Positions 51,179 through 59,914 of a stretch of 64,000 nt of DNA are shown piece after piece; the stretch's first letter is position 1, and every line of letters begins with the position of its first letter. Under the pieces are notes generated by a model. It worked only from the letters and a program-made list of their open reading frames with translations. It was not told the DNA's origin and did no database searches. Location of the stretch: positions 62,001 to 126,000 of the forward strand of contig CAYPXZ010000002.1 in NCBI GenBank assembly GCA_964414785.1, in the 5' to 3' direction. The translations under genes were made by a program, and so were the position numbers. The DNA is from Palsa-1447 sp964414785 (lineage in GTDB: Bacteria; Verrucomicrobiota; Verrucomicrobiia; Opitutales; Opitutaceae).

Positions 51179-52236
51179 CCCGCCCTCCCGTACTGCTTCG
51201 GCCATTGCGCCCGTGAGCCCAGAACCTTGGCCGCATGGAGCGGCCAGTAGGGATCGCGGAGCAGCTCGCGCCCGAGGAGCACGGCGTCTGCCTTGCCCGA
51301 GGCCACGATCTCCTCGGCCTGCGCCGGCGCCGTGATCATGCCGACGGCGGCCGTCGCGATGCCGGCCCCCTGCCGGATGGCCTCGGAAAACGGCACCTGG
51401 TAGCCCGGGCCGACGGGCACCTTCGCCCCGGGCGCACTGCCCCCGCTGGAGCAGTCGATAAGGTCGATCCCGGCCTCGCCCAGCGCCCTGGAAAGCTCCA
51501 CCGACTGGGCGACGTCCCAGCCGCCCTCGACCCAGTCGGTCGCCGACAGGCGGACGAACACAGGGAGCCCCTCGGGCCAGACGCCGCGGACGGCCCGCGC
51601 GACCTCGAGCGGAAGCCTCATTCGGTTCGCCAGACAGCCGCCGTACGCGTCGGTCCGCCGGTTGGACAGGGGCGAGAGGAACTCATGCAGGAGGTAGCCG
51701 TGCGCCGCGTGGATCTCGGCCACGTCGAACCCCGCCTCGAGCGAGCGGCGCGCCGCGGCGGTGAAGTCGGCGACGACCCCCTTGATCTGGTCCGGGGTCA
51801 TCTCCGTGGGGACCGGGCTTCCCACGTCAAACGCGACCGGGCTGGGGCCCACCGGCTGCCAGCCCCCCTCCGAAGGCCGCAGCGCCCGGTCCCCCAGCCA
51901 CGGGGCCGGGGTCGACGCCTTGCGCCCCGCGTGCGCCAGCTGGATCCCCACCCGGGCGCCCTGCTCCTTCACGAACCACGTGATCCTCCGCCAGGCCTCC
52001 GTGTGCTCGTCGCCCCAGATGCCCGCGTCATCGGGGGAGATCCGGCCGTCCCTGGAGACCGCGGACGCCTCCGTCAGGACGAGGCCGGCGCCACCGACGG
52101 CCCGGCTGCCCAGGTGGACCATGTGCCAGTCGGTGGCCAGGCCCTCAGGGCTCGAGTATTGGCACATGGGAGAGACGAACACTCGGTTTCGGAATTCCAG
52201 GCCGCGGAGCCTGAAGGGGGAGAAGAGTTTGCTCAT
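51175..52236 (-). CDS. NADH:flavin oxidoreductase, Old Yellow Enzyme family (YqjM-like)
   Basis: 353 residues from the ATG at 52236; an upstream ATG at 52305 adds an unlikely leader. The FMN-barrel start SKLFSPFRLRGLEFRNRVFVSPMCQYSS has the YqjM-type cysteine. The substrate-site and signature segment is EIHAAHGYLLHEFLSPLSNRRTDAYGG, and LLGRELLRDPYWPLHAAKVLG is the C-terminal phosphate-binding end. It reduces activated C=C bonds with NAD(P)H; the physiological substrate is unknown. It stands alone on the minus strand. Confidence 0.92.
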   Translation of the reverse strand: MSKLFSPFRLRGLEFRNRVFVSPMCQYSSPEGLATDWHMVHLGSRAVGGAGLVLTEASAVSRDGRISPDDAGIWGDEHTEAWRRITWFVKEQGARVGIQLAHAGRKASTPAPWLGDRALRPSEGGWQPVGPSPVAFDVGSPVPTEMTPDQIKGVVADFTAAARRSLEAGFDVAEIHAAHGYLLHEFLSPLSNRRTDAYGGCLANRMRLPLEVARAVRGVWPEGLPVFVRLSATDWVEGGWDVAQSVELSRALGEAGIDLIDCSSGGSAPGAKVPVGPGYQVPFSEAIRQGAGIATAAVGMITAPAQAEEIVASGKADAVLLGRELLRDPYWPLHAAKVLGSRAQWPKQYGRAG

Positions 52237-52358
52237 GGCAGGGTTTCCCGGGTCTTGCGGAACATCATTCTCGATCGTCCGCATAATTGTGCGCAAGGCA
52301 AACACCGGGATGCGAATCCGTGCTTGGCCCGGAGTGCGACCGGGATAGCTTCGGCCCC

Positions 52359-53111
52359 GTGAAACCTCCGTTTCGGGCCCTACTCATGGCGGCCGCCCTC
52401 GCGGGAATCGGCGAACGGGGACTCATGGCGGATGAGCCCGGGGTCGGCTCGACCCGCGACGAGGTCATAGCCCGCTACGGACAGCCGCGGGCGGTGCTGA
52501 GCGCGGGCGCGCGGGAAATCCTCACGTATCCCGCGGGCCGGGTGGTCCTCGAGGGCGGCAGGGTCACCCGGATGGAGCTGCCCCGGATCCCCTCGGCCCC
52601 CGCTTCGGTCCAGGCTCCCCCCTCGCCGGCGCCCGCCCCCGCTGCGCCCGCTCCGGCCCCGGCGGCCAGGCCGGCACCGGTGGCGAGGGACGTTTGGCTC
52701 ACCGACTTCGCCGAGGCTCAGGCCGAGGCCTCGGCAAGCAGGCGCCGCATCCTGGCCCTCTTCACGGGGAGCGACTGGTGCCCCGCCTGCATCGAGTTTG
52801 AGGAGAACGTCGCCCACCACCCCGATTTCCTCGCGACCACGCGGGTCTCCTTCGTCCTGCTCAAGCTCGACTATCCCCGCGACCACCCGCAGCCGCCCGC
52901 GCTCAGGGCCCAGAACGACGCACTGCGCAGGCGGTTCGGGATCTCCGCCTACCCCTCCCTCATGATCATCAGCGCCGACGGGGCGACGAGCGTCCGGGTC
53001 AAGACCCAGGTCGCCCGACGGGCGGACGACATGGCGGACTTCTTTGTCCAGGCCGTGGACGAGGCCCGGCGCGAGAAGCCCGAGGAGAAGAAATGGTGGT
53101 GGCCGTTCTGA
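52359..53111 (+). CDS. Secreted fusion: SmpA/BamE-like segment plus thioredoxin domain (WCPAC)
   Basis: 250 residues, GTG start chosen because it opens the signal sequence (VKPPFRALLMAAALAGIGERGLMA). Residues about 26-75 (GVGSTRDEVIARYGQPRAVLSAGAREILTYPAGRVVLEGGRVTRMEL) resemble the small SmpA/BamE-type module. A Pro/Ala-rich linker (about 78-108) leads to a thioredoxin fold with LALFTGSDWCPACIEFEE, redox pair Cys141-Cys144, and ISAYPSLMIISADG. It ends in KKWWWPF. The thioredoxin part is a paralogue of the protein at 1424-1867. Periplasmic thiol chemistry is likely; the client is unknown. Confidence 0.78.
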   Translation: MKPPFRALLMAAALAGIGERGLMADEPGVGSTRDEVIARYGQPRAVLSAGAREILTYPAGRVVLEGGRVTRMELPRIPSAPASVQAPPSPAPAPAAPAPAPAARPAPVARDVWLTDFAEAQAEASASRRRILALFTGSDWCPACIEFEENVAHHPDFLATTRVSFVLLKLDYPRDHPQPPALRAQNDALRRRFGISAYPSLMIISADGATSVRVKTQVARRADDMADFFVQAVDEARREKPEEKKWWWPF

Positions 53112-53170
53112 TCGGCGGCGCCGAAGCGCCCGGGCGATCGTCCTCGATCCGCGGGGCGGAAGGGTGCAGG

Positions 53171-54691
53171 ATGGGGTTCCCCCGAGTGATGCCTCCAGTG
53201 CCGCCAACCCTCCGGGCGTCCGCCGCCCTCCTCGTGCTTTGCGCCGTGGCGCGCCTTGGCGGCGCGCCCGACACCCCCGCCGTCCTCGTCTCCGTCTCCT
53301 GGGAGAAGACCCTCATCGTCTCAAGGACGACGCCCACCCTCCAGGTGGTCGTCAATCCGATGCTCCGCCCGGGATCGCCGATCCATGACGGCGCCTTGGC
53401 CGCCCTGAAGGCGATCCACGCGCGTTACGTCCGTTACGTGCCGTGGTTCCCCTACCCGAGGCTGGTCGTCCCGGAGCTCGAGCCGCCCTCAAGTGCGGGC
53501 ACCTCGTGGGATTTCTCGCTGATCGACCCGATGACCACGGATTTCCTGGAAGCGACCCGCGGCGAGCCGACGGTCATGAACTTCAGCACCATCCCCGCGT
53601 GGATGTTCAGGACGGAGAGGCCGGTGGCGTACCCGGCGGACCCGAACGGTCTCGCCTGGGACTACGTCCAGGGCACCGAGCTCCGCGACCCTTCGTGCCG
53701 CGAGGTGGGCGACTACTTCGCCCGCATCGTCGAGTGGTACACGGCCGGGGGCTTCACCGACGAGAACGGCCGAAGGCATTCGTCCGGCCTCCACTACGAG
53801 ATCCCCATATGGGAGGTGCTCAACGAGGTCGACTTCGAGCACGCGACGACCCCAAGGCAGTACACGGAGCGCTATGACGCGATCGTGGCGGCCGTCCACC
53901 GCGTGAGCCCCAAGACGCAGTTCATGGGCCTCGGGCTCGGGGCGCCCTCGGATGACGCGGACCTGGTCGAATACTTCCTCGACCCGTCGCACCACCGGCC
54001 GGGGACCCCGATCGACTACATCTCGTACCATTTCTACGCGACCCCGGCCGCCGCGGAGTCGCCCGACACCTGGCAGTTCACGTTCTTCGACCAGGCGGAC
54101 CGGTTCCTCGCGACCGTGCGCTACATCGAGGCGATCCGCAAGCGGCTCTCGCCCGCCACCCGGACGGACACGAACGAGATAGGCTCCATTCTCCCGGGCG
54201 ACCCGGGATCTCTCACCGGGCCGCCGCCCTCGATACCCGACCGCTACTGGAACGCGGCCGGCGCGTCCTTCGCCTACGTCTTCGCGAACCTCGCACGGCA
54301 GGGCATCGACATCGTCGGCGAGTCCCAGCTCGTCGGCTACCCGAGCCAGTTTCCCACCGTGACCCTGGTCGACTGGAGGAACGGAAAGCCCAACGCGAGG
54401 TACTGGGTCCTTAAGCTCCTGGTCGACCACTTCCATCCCGGGGACCGGCTGGTCGAGACCAAGGCCGAGGGCGGCGACGTGTTCGCGCAGGGGTTTGCGA
54501 CGCCGTCCGGCAGGTCGCTCCTGCTGGTCAACAGGCGAAACACGCCGGAAACCGTGACGCTGCCTGCGCCCGGCGCCGTCCTGGAGACCGTCGACGGGGC
54601 GACCGGGGAGGACGCTCCCCGCTCGGAAACCCTGGGCTCGGCCACCGTCCGCCTCGCCCCGTTCGCGGTGGCCACGGCCTCGTGGCGCTAG
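53171..54691 (+). CDS. Secreted glycoside hydrolase, GH39-like TIM barrel
   Basis: 506 residues. Starts at 53171 or 53189 are both possible; 53171 has AGGGTGCAGG before it, and the signal peptide (ASAALLVLCAVARLGGA) fits either. The barrel contains HARYVRYVPWFPYPRLVVPE near the start and IPIWEVLNEVDFEHATTPRQYTERYDAIVAAVHRVSPKTQFMGLGLG, where Asn-Glu is the clan GH-A acid/base pair. A later IDYISYHFYA follows. A small beta domain ends it (LLLVNRRNTPETVTLPAPGAVLETVDGATGE). This suits beta-xylosidase or iduronidase-like GH39 enzymes; substrate not certain. Confidence 0.7.
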   Translation: MGFPRVMPPVPPTLRASAALLVLCAVARLGGAPDTPAVLVSVSWEKTLIVSRTTPTLQVVVNPMLRPGSPIHDGALAALKAIHARYVRYVPWFPYPRLVVPELEPPSSAGTSWDFSLIDPMTTDFLEATRGEPTVMNFSTIPAWMFRTERPVAYPADPNGLAWDYVQGTELRDPSCREVGDYFARIVEWYTAGGFTDENGRRHSSGLHYEIPIWEVLNEVDFEHATTPRQYTERYDAIVAAVHRVSPKTQFMGLGLGAPSDDADLVEYFLDPSHHRPGTPIDYISYHFYATPAAAESPDTWQFTFFDQADRFLATVRYIEAIRKRLSPATRTDTNEIGSILPGDPGSLTGPPPSIPDRYWNAAGASFAYVFANLARQGIDIVGESQLVGYPSQFPTVTLVDWRNGKPNARYWVLKLLVDHFHPGDRLVETKAEGGDVFAQGFATPSGRSLLLVNRRNTPETVTLPAPGAVLETVDGATGEDAPRSETLGSATVRLAPFAVATASWR

Positions 54692-54753
54692 GCGCCGGGG
54701 CGAACGGTCTCCCGGAAGTTGCCACGGGGGCACCTCCGCCCGAAAGTCGGGCC

Positions 54754-55227
54754 ATGGAAATACGCCCCGCAACCGCCCTCGACGTGCCGCTGATCCTCTC
54801 GTTCATCCAGGGGCTGGCGGAATTCGAGAAATTGTCGCACGAGGTCGAGGCGACCGTGGAGAAGCTCCGGGGGACCCTGTTCCCCGCAGACGGCCGGCCG
54901 GCCGCGGAATGCGTCCTCGCCTTCGACCAAGGGGAGCCCGCCGGCTTCGCGCTCTACTTCACGACCTACTCGACCTTCCTCGCGCGGCCCGGCCTCTACC
55001 TTGAGGACATCTTCGTCGTCCCGGAGCGCCGGGGCCGCGGGATCGGGCGCTCCCTGATGCTCCACCTCGCGCGCGTTGCCAACGAGCGCGGGTGCGGCCG
55101 GATGGAGTGGGCGGTCCTCGACTGGAACGAATCGGCAATACGGTTCTACGAGGCGCTCGGCGCGCGCCGCCTGGGGGACTGGACGACGTGCCGCCTGGCC
55201 GGGGACGCCCTGGCCCGGTACGCCTAG
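54754..55227 (+). CDS. GNAT family N-acetyltransferase
   Basis: 157 residues from the ATG at 54754. The acetyl-CoA-binding motif A is LEDIFVVPERRGRGIGRSLMLHLARVANERGCGRMEW, followed by motif B (LDWNESAIRFYEALGARRL). The start MEIRPATALDVPLILSFIQGLAEFEKL is typical of the diamine/amino-acid acetyltransferase-like group. It lies 62 bases after the GH39-like gene on the same strand. The substrate is unknown. Confidence 0.9.
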   Translation: MEIRPATALDVPLILSFIQGLAEFEKLSHEVEATVEKLRGTLFPADGRPAAECVLAFDQGEPAGFALYFTTYSTFLARPGLYLEDIFVVPERRGRGIGRSLMLHLARVANERGCGRMEWAVLDWNESAIRFYEALGARRLGDWTTCRLAGDALARYA

Positions 55228-55340
55228 ACGCTGCGGCCGCGAAAACGGCTCGCTGCCGGGCGCGGCGATGGTCTAGGCTGCCCCATTGGAACGACGGCCC
55301 GGCACACGCCGGGGCCGGTCCTGGAAACCGGCTCACCCCC

Positions 55341-57143
55341 ATGTCCGCGCGAACATCCCTCTTCCTCCTCTCCCTGGCCCTGGCCCTTCCCTTGGCGCCC
55401 GCCTCGGAAATCATGCCGCTGCCCTACAAGGTGGCGCCCGCCATCGCCGACGTGGTCGAGCCGCTGGAACCCTCGCAGGTGCAGGTCCAGGGCTGGCTCG
55501 GGGCGAGGATCGACGCCAACGTGCGGGGCCGCCTCGAGGTCGTCGACACCGTGCCGCTCCTCGCGGGCTACCTGAAGAGGCCCGGGGACCAGCCGTGGAT
55601 TGGCGAGCACGTCGGAAAGTGGCTGCACGCGGCGACGCTGGCATGGGCCTACACGGGCGACGACGCGCTGCGGCGCAAGATTGACGGCGTCGCGGCCCAG
55701 CTCGTCTCCACGCAGGAGCCCGATGGCTACCTGGGAACCTACATCCCCTCCCAGCGCTTCGGCATTTATCCCGGGGCCGACTGGGACGTCTGGTGCCACA
55801 AGTACAACCTGATCGGCCTCCTCACCTACTACCGCTACACCGGCAACGAGCCCGCGCTCGCCGCGGCGCGCCGGATCGGGGACCTCCTGATAGCGACCTT
55901 CCCGAGGACCAAGAGCATCGTGGCCGCGGGGGACCATGTCGGCATGGCGGCGACAAGCGTCCTCGAACCGATCGTCACCCTCTACCGGGTCACCGGCGAC
56001 GAGCGGTACCTGGCTTTCGCCCGCTACATCGTCGGCGCCTACGACGACCCGGACGGCCCGGCGGTCGTTCGGACACTCCTCACGGTCAAGCAGGTGAGCC
56101 GGACCGCCAACGGAAAGGCCTACGAGATGCTCTCGAACCTGGTCGGCCTGTGCGAGCTCGCCCGCGTCACGGGTGACCGCCAGCTCCTCGCGGCGGTCAC
56201 CAACGCCTGGAAGGACATCATCCAGAACAGGCTCTACATCACGGGGACCTCCAGCATCCACGAGCTCTTCGGCGGGGACCACGAGCTCCCCAACGGCGAG
56301 GACGCCCACCTGGGCGAGACCTGCGTCACGACGACCTGGATCCAGCTCAACCTGCAGCTCCTGCGCCTGACGGGCAACCCGGCCTGCGCCGACGAGATCG
56401 AGCGCTCCCTCTACAACCACCTGACCGCGGCCCAGAACCCGCGCGGGGACGACTGGTGCTACTACACCGCCCTCGAGGGGATGAAGCACTACGACAAGGG
56501 CATCACCTGCTGCCACTCGAGCGGCCCGCGCGCCCTCGCCCTCGCGCCCGAGGCCGCGTACCTGCGGTCGGGTGACACGCTCTACGTGAGCACGTTTGAA
56601 ACCTCCCGCGCCCGGTTCCAGGTCGGGGGAAGCGCAGTTGAGATCGAGCAGCAGGGCGGATTCCCGACAGAGGGACACTCCACCCTCATTGTCCACGCGG
56701 CCGCTCCCGCCCTCTTCTCCATCAAGGTGCGGGTCCCCTCGTGGGCTGCCCCCCTCACGGTGGGCGGGGTGTCCTGCGACGGCGGGTGGGCCACGCTGCC
56801 CGCGCGGACCTGGCGCGAGGGGGACAGGGTGGACGTGTCCTATTCGCTCACGGGCCGCGTCATCAAGGGGGACTACACGAACTACGCGCGCGCGGCGCTG
56901 GCCTGGGGCCCGTTCGTCCTGGCCGCGGATTCCGCGGGGAACCCGCAGGTCGACTCGGTGCAGGCGCTGAGGCTTTCCGGGAGTCCCGAGCCGGTGCTCC
57001 TGGGTGCGGGCGAAGGCCTTCATTTCCGGACCCGTGTCAGGGGGGAATGGGACAACGCCCCGCGCGACCTGACGCTGGTCCCCTTTGCGGACGCCGGGGC
57101 GACCGGCGGCGAGTACCGCGTCTGGCTTCGCGCCGGACTCTAG
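55341..57143 (+). CDS. Glycoside hydrolase family 127 (beta-L-arabinofuranosidase-like), secreted
   Basis: 600 residues from the ATG at 55341, which opens a signal peptide (MSARTSLFLLSLALALPLAPA). The alpha/alpha barrel contains GEHVGKWLHAATLAWAYTGD and QEPDGYLGTYIP. The zinc-thiolate catalytic set of GH127 is present: Glu326-Thr-Cys328 (LGETCVTTTW) and Cys390-Cys391 (ITCCHSSGPRALAL). The second cysteine of the CC pair acts as nucleophile in characterised members. A C-terminal beta domain follows (LFSIKVRVPSWAAPLTVGG). It releases L-arabinofuranose from arabinosides, fitting pectin or arabinan use by the neighbouring genes. Confidence 0.88.
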   Translation: MSARTSLFLLSLALALPLAPASEIMPLPYKVAPAIADVVEPLEPSQVQVQGWLGARIDANVRGRLEVVDTVPLLAGYLKRPGDQPWIGEHVGKWLHAATLAWAYTGDDALRRKIDGVAAQLVSTQEPDGYLGTYIPSQRFGIYPGADWDVWCHKYNLIGLLTYYRYTGNEPALAAARRIGDLLIATFPRTKSIVAAGDHVGMAATSVLEPIVTLYRVTGDERYLAFARYIVGAYDDPDGPAVVRTLLTVKQVSRTANGKAYEMLSNLVGLCELARVTGDRQLLAAVTNAWKDIIQNRLYITGTSSIHELFGGDHELPNGEDAHLGETCVTTTWIQLNLQLLRLTGNPACADEIERSLYNHLTAAQNPRGDDWCYYTALEGMKHYDKGITCCHSSGPRALALAPEAAYLRSGDTLYVSTFETSRARFQVGGSAVEIEQQGGFPTEGHSTLIVHAAAPALFSIKVRVPSWAAPLTVGGVSCDGGWATLPARTWREGDRVDVSYSLTGRVIKGDYTNYARAALAWGPFVLAADSAGNPQVDSVQALRLSGSPEPVLLGAGEGLHFRTRVRGEWDNAPRDLTLVPFADAGATGGEYRVWLRAGL

Positions 57144-57152
57144 GAGGGCGCC

Positions 57153-58073
57153 ATGGCATCCGCTCCCAGGCCCCGCGTCGGCGTGATAGGCCTCGGGGCG
57201 ATGGGGCTCGGCGTCGCACGCTCGCTCCTCAGGGCGGGCTTCGAGACCCTCGGCTGCGACGTGCGCCCCGAGTCCCGGGAGGCCCTCGAGCGGGAGGGTG
57301 GCATCGGCTGCCCCGGGCCCGCGGCCCTGGGTTCGCGCTGTGAAATCCTGATCGTCCTGGTCGTCAACCAGGCCCAGACCGACGAGGTCCTCTTTGGAGC
57401 GTCGGGCGCCGCGCTCACGCTGCCCCGGGGAAGCGTCGTCATGGCCTGCTCGACCGTCTCCCCCTCCTTTGCCGCGGCGCTCGGCCACAGGCTTTCCGAG
57501 CGCGGCATCCTCATGCTCGACTCGCCGGTGTCCGGCGGAGCGGCGAAGGCCGCGGCCGGCAAGATGACGATGATGACCTCGGGGCCCGCCGAGGCCTATG
57601 CCCCCTGCGAGGAGGTGCTCGGGGCGATTGCGGGCCACGTCTACAGGCTCGGCGCGGCGCACGGCCTCGGCTCCCAGGTGAAGGTCATCAACCAGCTGCT
57701 GGCCGGCGTGCACATCGCCGCCATGGCGGAGGCCCTCGCGCTCGGGATCCGCCAGGGCACGGACCTAAGGGCCCTCTACGACGTCATCACCCACAGCGCC
57801 GGCAATTCCTGGATGTTCGAGAACCGCGCGCCGCACGTGCTCGACGGCGACTACACCTCGCTCTCGGCGGTGGACATCTTCGTCAAGGACCTGGGCATCG
57901 TCATGGACGCCGCCCGGGAGGCCAAGCTTCCCCTCTCCCTGTCGGCGACCGCGCACCAGATGTTCATCGCCGCGGCTGCGGCGGGGCACGGCCGGGAGGA
58001 CGACTCCGCGGTCATCAAGATCTTCCCCGGCCTGGATCTGCCGAAGGCGCGGAGGGAACCGGGGCCGGACTAG
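57153..58073 (+). CDS. NAD(P)-dependent beta-hydroxyacid dehydrogenase (L-threonate dehydrogenase-like)
   Basis: 306 residues, starting nine bases after the GH127 stop. The Rossmann start RVGVIGLGAMGLGVARSLLRAGFETLGCDV, the substrate loop LDSPVSGGAAKAAAGKMTMMTSG, and the catalytic-lysine region GSQVKVINQLLAGVHIAAMAEALALG are those of the 3-hydroxyisobutyrate dehydrogenase family. The sequence looks closest to LtnD/YgbJ-type L-threonate dehydrogenases. It oxidises a sugar-derived hydroxyacid in the cytoplasm. The convergent permease next to it takes up hydroxyacids, which fits a linked role. Confidence 0.87.
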   Translation: MASAPRPRVGVIGLGAMGLGVARSLLRAGFETLGCDVRPESREALEREGGIGCPGPAALGSRCEILIVLVVNQAQTDEVLFGASGAALTLPRGSVVMACSTVSPSFAAALGHRLSERGILMLDSPVSGGAAKAAAGKMTMMTSGPAEAYAPCEEVLGAIAGHVYRLGAAHGLGSQVKVINQLLAGVHIAAMAEALALGIRQGTDLRALYDVITHSAGNSWMFENRAPHVLDGDYTSLSAVDIFVKDLGIVMDAAREAKLPLSLSATAHQMFIAAAAAGHGREDDSAVIKIFPGLDLPKARREPGPD

Positions 58074-58100
58074 GGGCCGCGCGGGTTCGCGATTCCCGGG

Positions 58101-59741
58101 TCAGGCCGGGATCATCCAGGCCAGGTAGAACGCCTGGAGATAGACGATGACGCAGATGACGGACAGGAGCGCGAGCGAGTGACGGATGGCGAAGCGGAAG
58201 AGCGACCCCTCCTGCCCCACCATCCCGGTCGCGGCGCAGGCGACGGCGAGGGACTGCGGCGAGATCATCTTCCCCATGACTCCCCCGCTCGTGTTCGCGG
58301 CCGTCGTCAGGAGGGGATTGATCCCGAGCCGCTCGGCCGCGGTCTTCTGCAGTCCCCCGAAGAGCACGTTGCTCGAGGTGTCCGAGCCGGTCAGGAAGAC
58401 GCCGACCCAACCGAGCACCGGCGAGATGAGTGGGAAGAGGCGTCCGGCCCGCGTCGCAAAGATGCCAAGGCAGCTCGTCATGCCCGAGGCGTTCATGACA
58501 TAGGCGAGCGCGAGCACCGACCCGATCGTCACGGCGGGGTAGCGCATGTCGTAGAGCGTCCGCCTGAAGATCCGCGCGACATCGCCAAGGCCGAGGCCGC
58601 AGACCCACGCCGAGAGGACCGCGGCCACGAGGACGGCCGAACCCCCGCTCGCCAGGTAGTCGACCTTGTACTTCGCCGCCACGAGGACCGGGGCTGCGGC
58701 GCCCGGCAGCGGCGGCTTGGCTATCGCACCGTCGAGGCCCGGCACGGGGACAAGGAACGTGGCGCTGTTGAGCACGGCCTTCACCGGGGGAAGCCCCCAC
58801 AGCAGGACGATCGCCGTGAGCGCAAGGTAGGGGGTCCAGGCCCGGGCCACCTGGCGCGGGGTGTAGGCATGCGTCTCGGCCGGGGCCCCCCGCTCGTGTT
58901 CAAACCGGTAGATTTCCCTCGGCCGCCACACCTTGAGAAGGACAAGGAGCGCGGCCAGGGCCGCGAGGGAGGACAGCAGGTCCGGGAGATAGGGCCCCAG
59001 GTAATTGGAGGCCGCAAACTGGCAGACGGCGAAGGCGGCCCCGCAGGCGACAATGGCCGGGAGTATCTCAAGCGCGCGCCGCAGGCCCACCATGATGAGC
59101 ACCATGTAGAGGGGGACGACGAGGGAGACAAAGGGCAGCTGGCGCCCCACCATCGCCGAGAGCTTGAACAGGCCCGCGTCGTTCAAGCCGGCCGCCCCCG
59201 CCATGGCGACGATCGGTATGCCGATCGTCCCGAAGGCGACCGGCGCCGTGTTGGCCACGAGGCAGAGCCCGGCGGCCTCAAGCGGCAGGAAACCGAGGCC
59301 CACGAGCATCGAGCCGGCGATCGCCACCGGGGCTCCGAAGCCCGCGGCGCCCTCGATGAACGCGCCGAAGCAGAATGCGATCACGAGCGCCTGCAGGCGG
59401 CGGTCGGGCGTGATGCCCGCGATCGAGGCGCGGATGATCTCGAACTGCCCCCCCTGGACCGTGATCCGGTAGAGGAGGAGCGATGCAAAAACGATGAAGA
59501 AGACCGGGAAGAGCCCGAATGCGGCCCCCTGCGCCGCGGCCAGGGCCGCAAGCCTCGCCGGCATGCCCCAGGCTGCGACCGCGATCAGGAGCGCGGAGGC
59601 GAGTGCGAGGACCGCCGCCGCGTGCGCCTTGAGGCGGAACCCGGCGAGGCACGCAAAGATGACCGCAAGCGGGATCGCCGCCACGAGCGTCGAGGCCCCC
59701 GCGCTGCCTCCTATCGGGGTGTAGGTCTGGATCCAGGGCAT
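58101..59741 (-). CDS. L-lactate permease family transporter (LctP)
   Basis: 546 residues, the usual length, with about 13-14 membrane spans. Family marks are MPWIQTYTPIGGS at the start, CFGAFIEGAAGFGAPVAIAGSMLVGLGFLPLEAAGLCLVANTAPVAFGTIGIPI, VLGWVGVFLTGSDTSSNVLFGGLQKTAAERLGINPLLTTAANTSGGVMGKMISPQSLAVACAATG, and a final hydrophobic end. It imports lactate, glycolate or a similar hydroxyacid with protons. It is convergent with the hydroxyacid dehydrogenase gene, 27 bases apart. Confidence 0.93.
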   Translation of the reverse strand: MPWIQTYTPIGGSAGASTLVAAIPLAVIFACLAGFRLKAHAAAVLALASALLIAVAAWGMPARLAALAAAQGAAFGLFPVFFIVFASLLLYRITVQGGQFEIIRASIAGITPDRRLQALVIAFCFGAFIEGAAGFGAPVAIAGSMLVGLGFLPLEAAGLCLVANTAPVAFGTIGIPIVAMAGAAGLNDAGLFKLSAMVGRQLPFVSLVVPLYMVLIMVGLRRALEILPAIVACGAAFAVCQFAASNYLGPYLPDLLSSLAALAALLVLLKVWRPREIYRFEHERGAPAETHAYTPRQVARAWTPYLALTAIVLLWGLPPVKAVLNSATFLVPVPGLDGAIAKPPLPGAAAPVLVAAKYKVDYLASGGSAVLVAAVLSAWVCGLGLGDVARIFRRTLYDMRYPAVTIGSVLALAYVMNASGMTSCLGIFATRAGRLFPLISPVLGWVGVFLTGSDTSSNVLFGGLQKTAAERLGINPLLTTAANTSGGVMGKMISPQSLAVACAATGMVGQEGSLFRFAIRHSLALLSVICVIVYLQAFYLAWMIPA

Positions 59742-59914
59742 GGGCAGGGGCGGTCGATGGGGTCCGAGCAGGCGCCGCGTCGCGGCCGCCTTGGTTGCGG
59801 CGGATCATGCGTGGCCCGACCCCCGAATCAACAGTTTCCCCGCCCGGCTTGCATAACGGCACGCGGTGGATAACCCGGTGTGGGTCCGACCCGCGCAGTC
59901 CGCCCCCAAACCCC

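Noticed and set aside
52629..52683. Repeat tract of GCC/CCC-type codons
   Set aside because: This is the Pro/Ala-rich linker of the SmpA-thioredoxin fusion, a coding low-complexity stretch, not a DNA repeat element.
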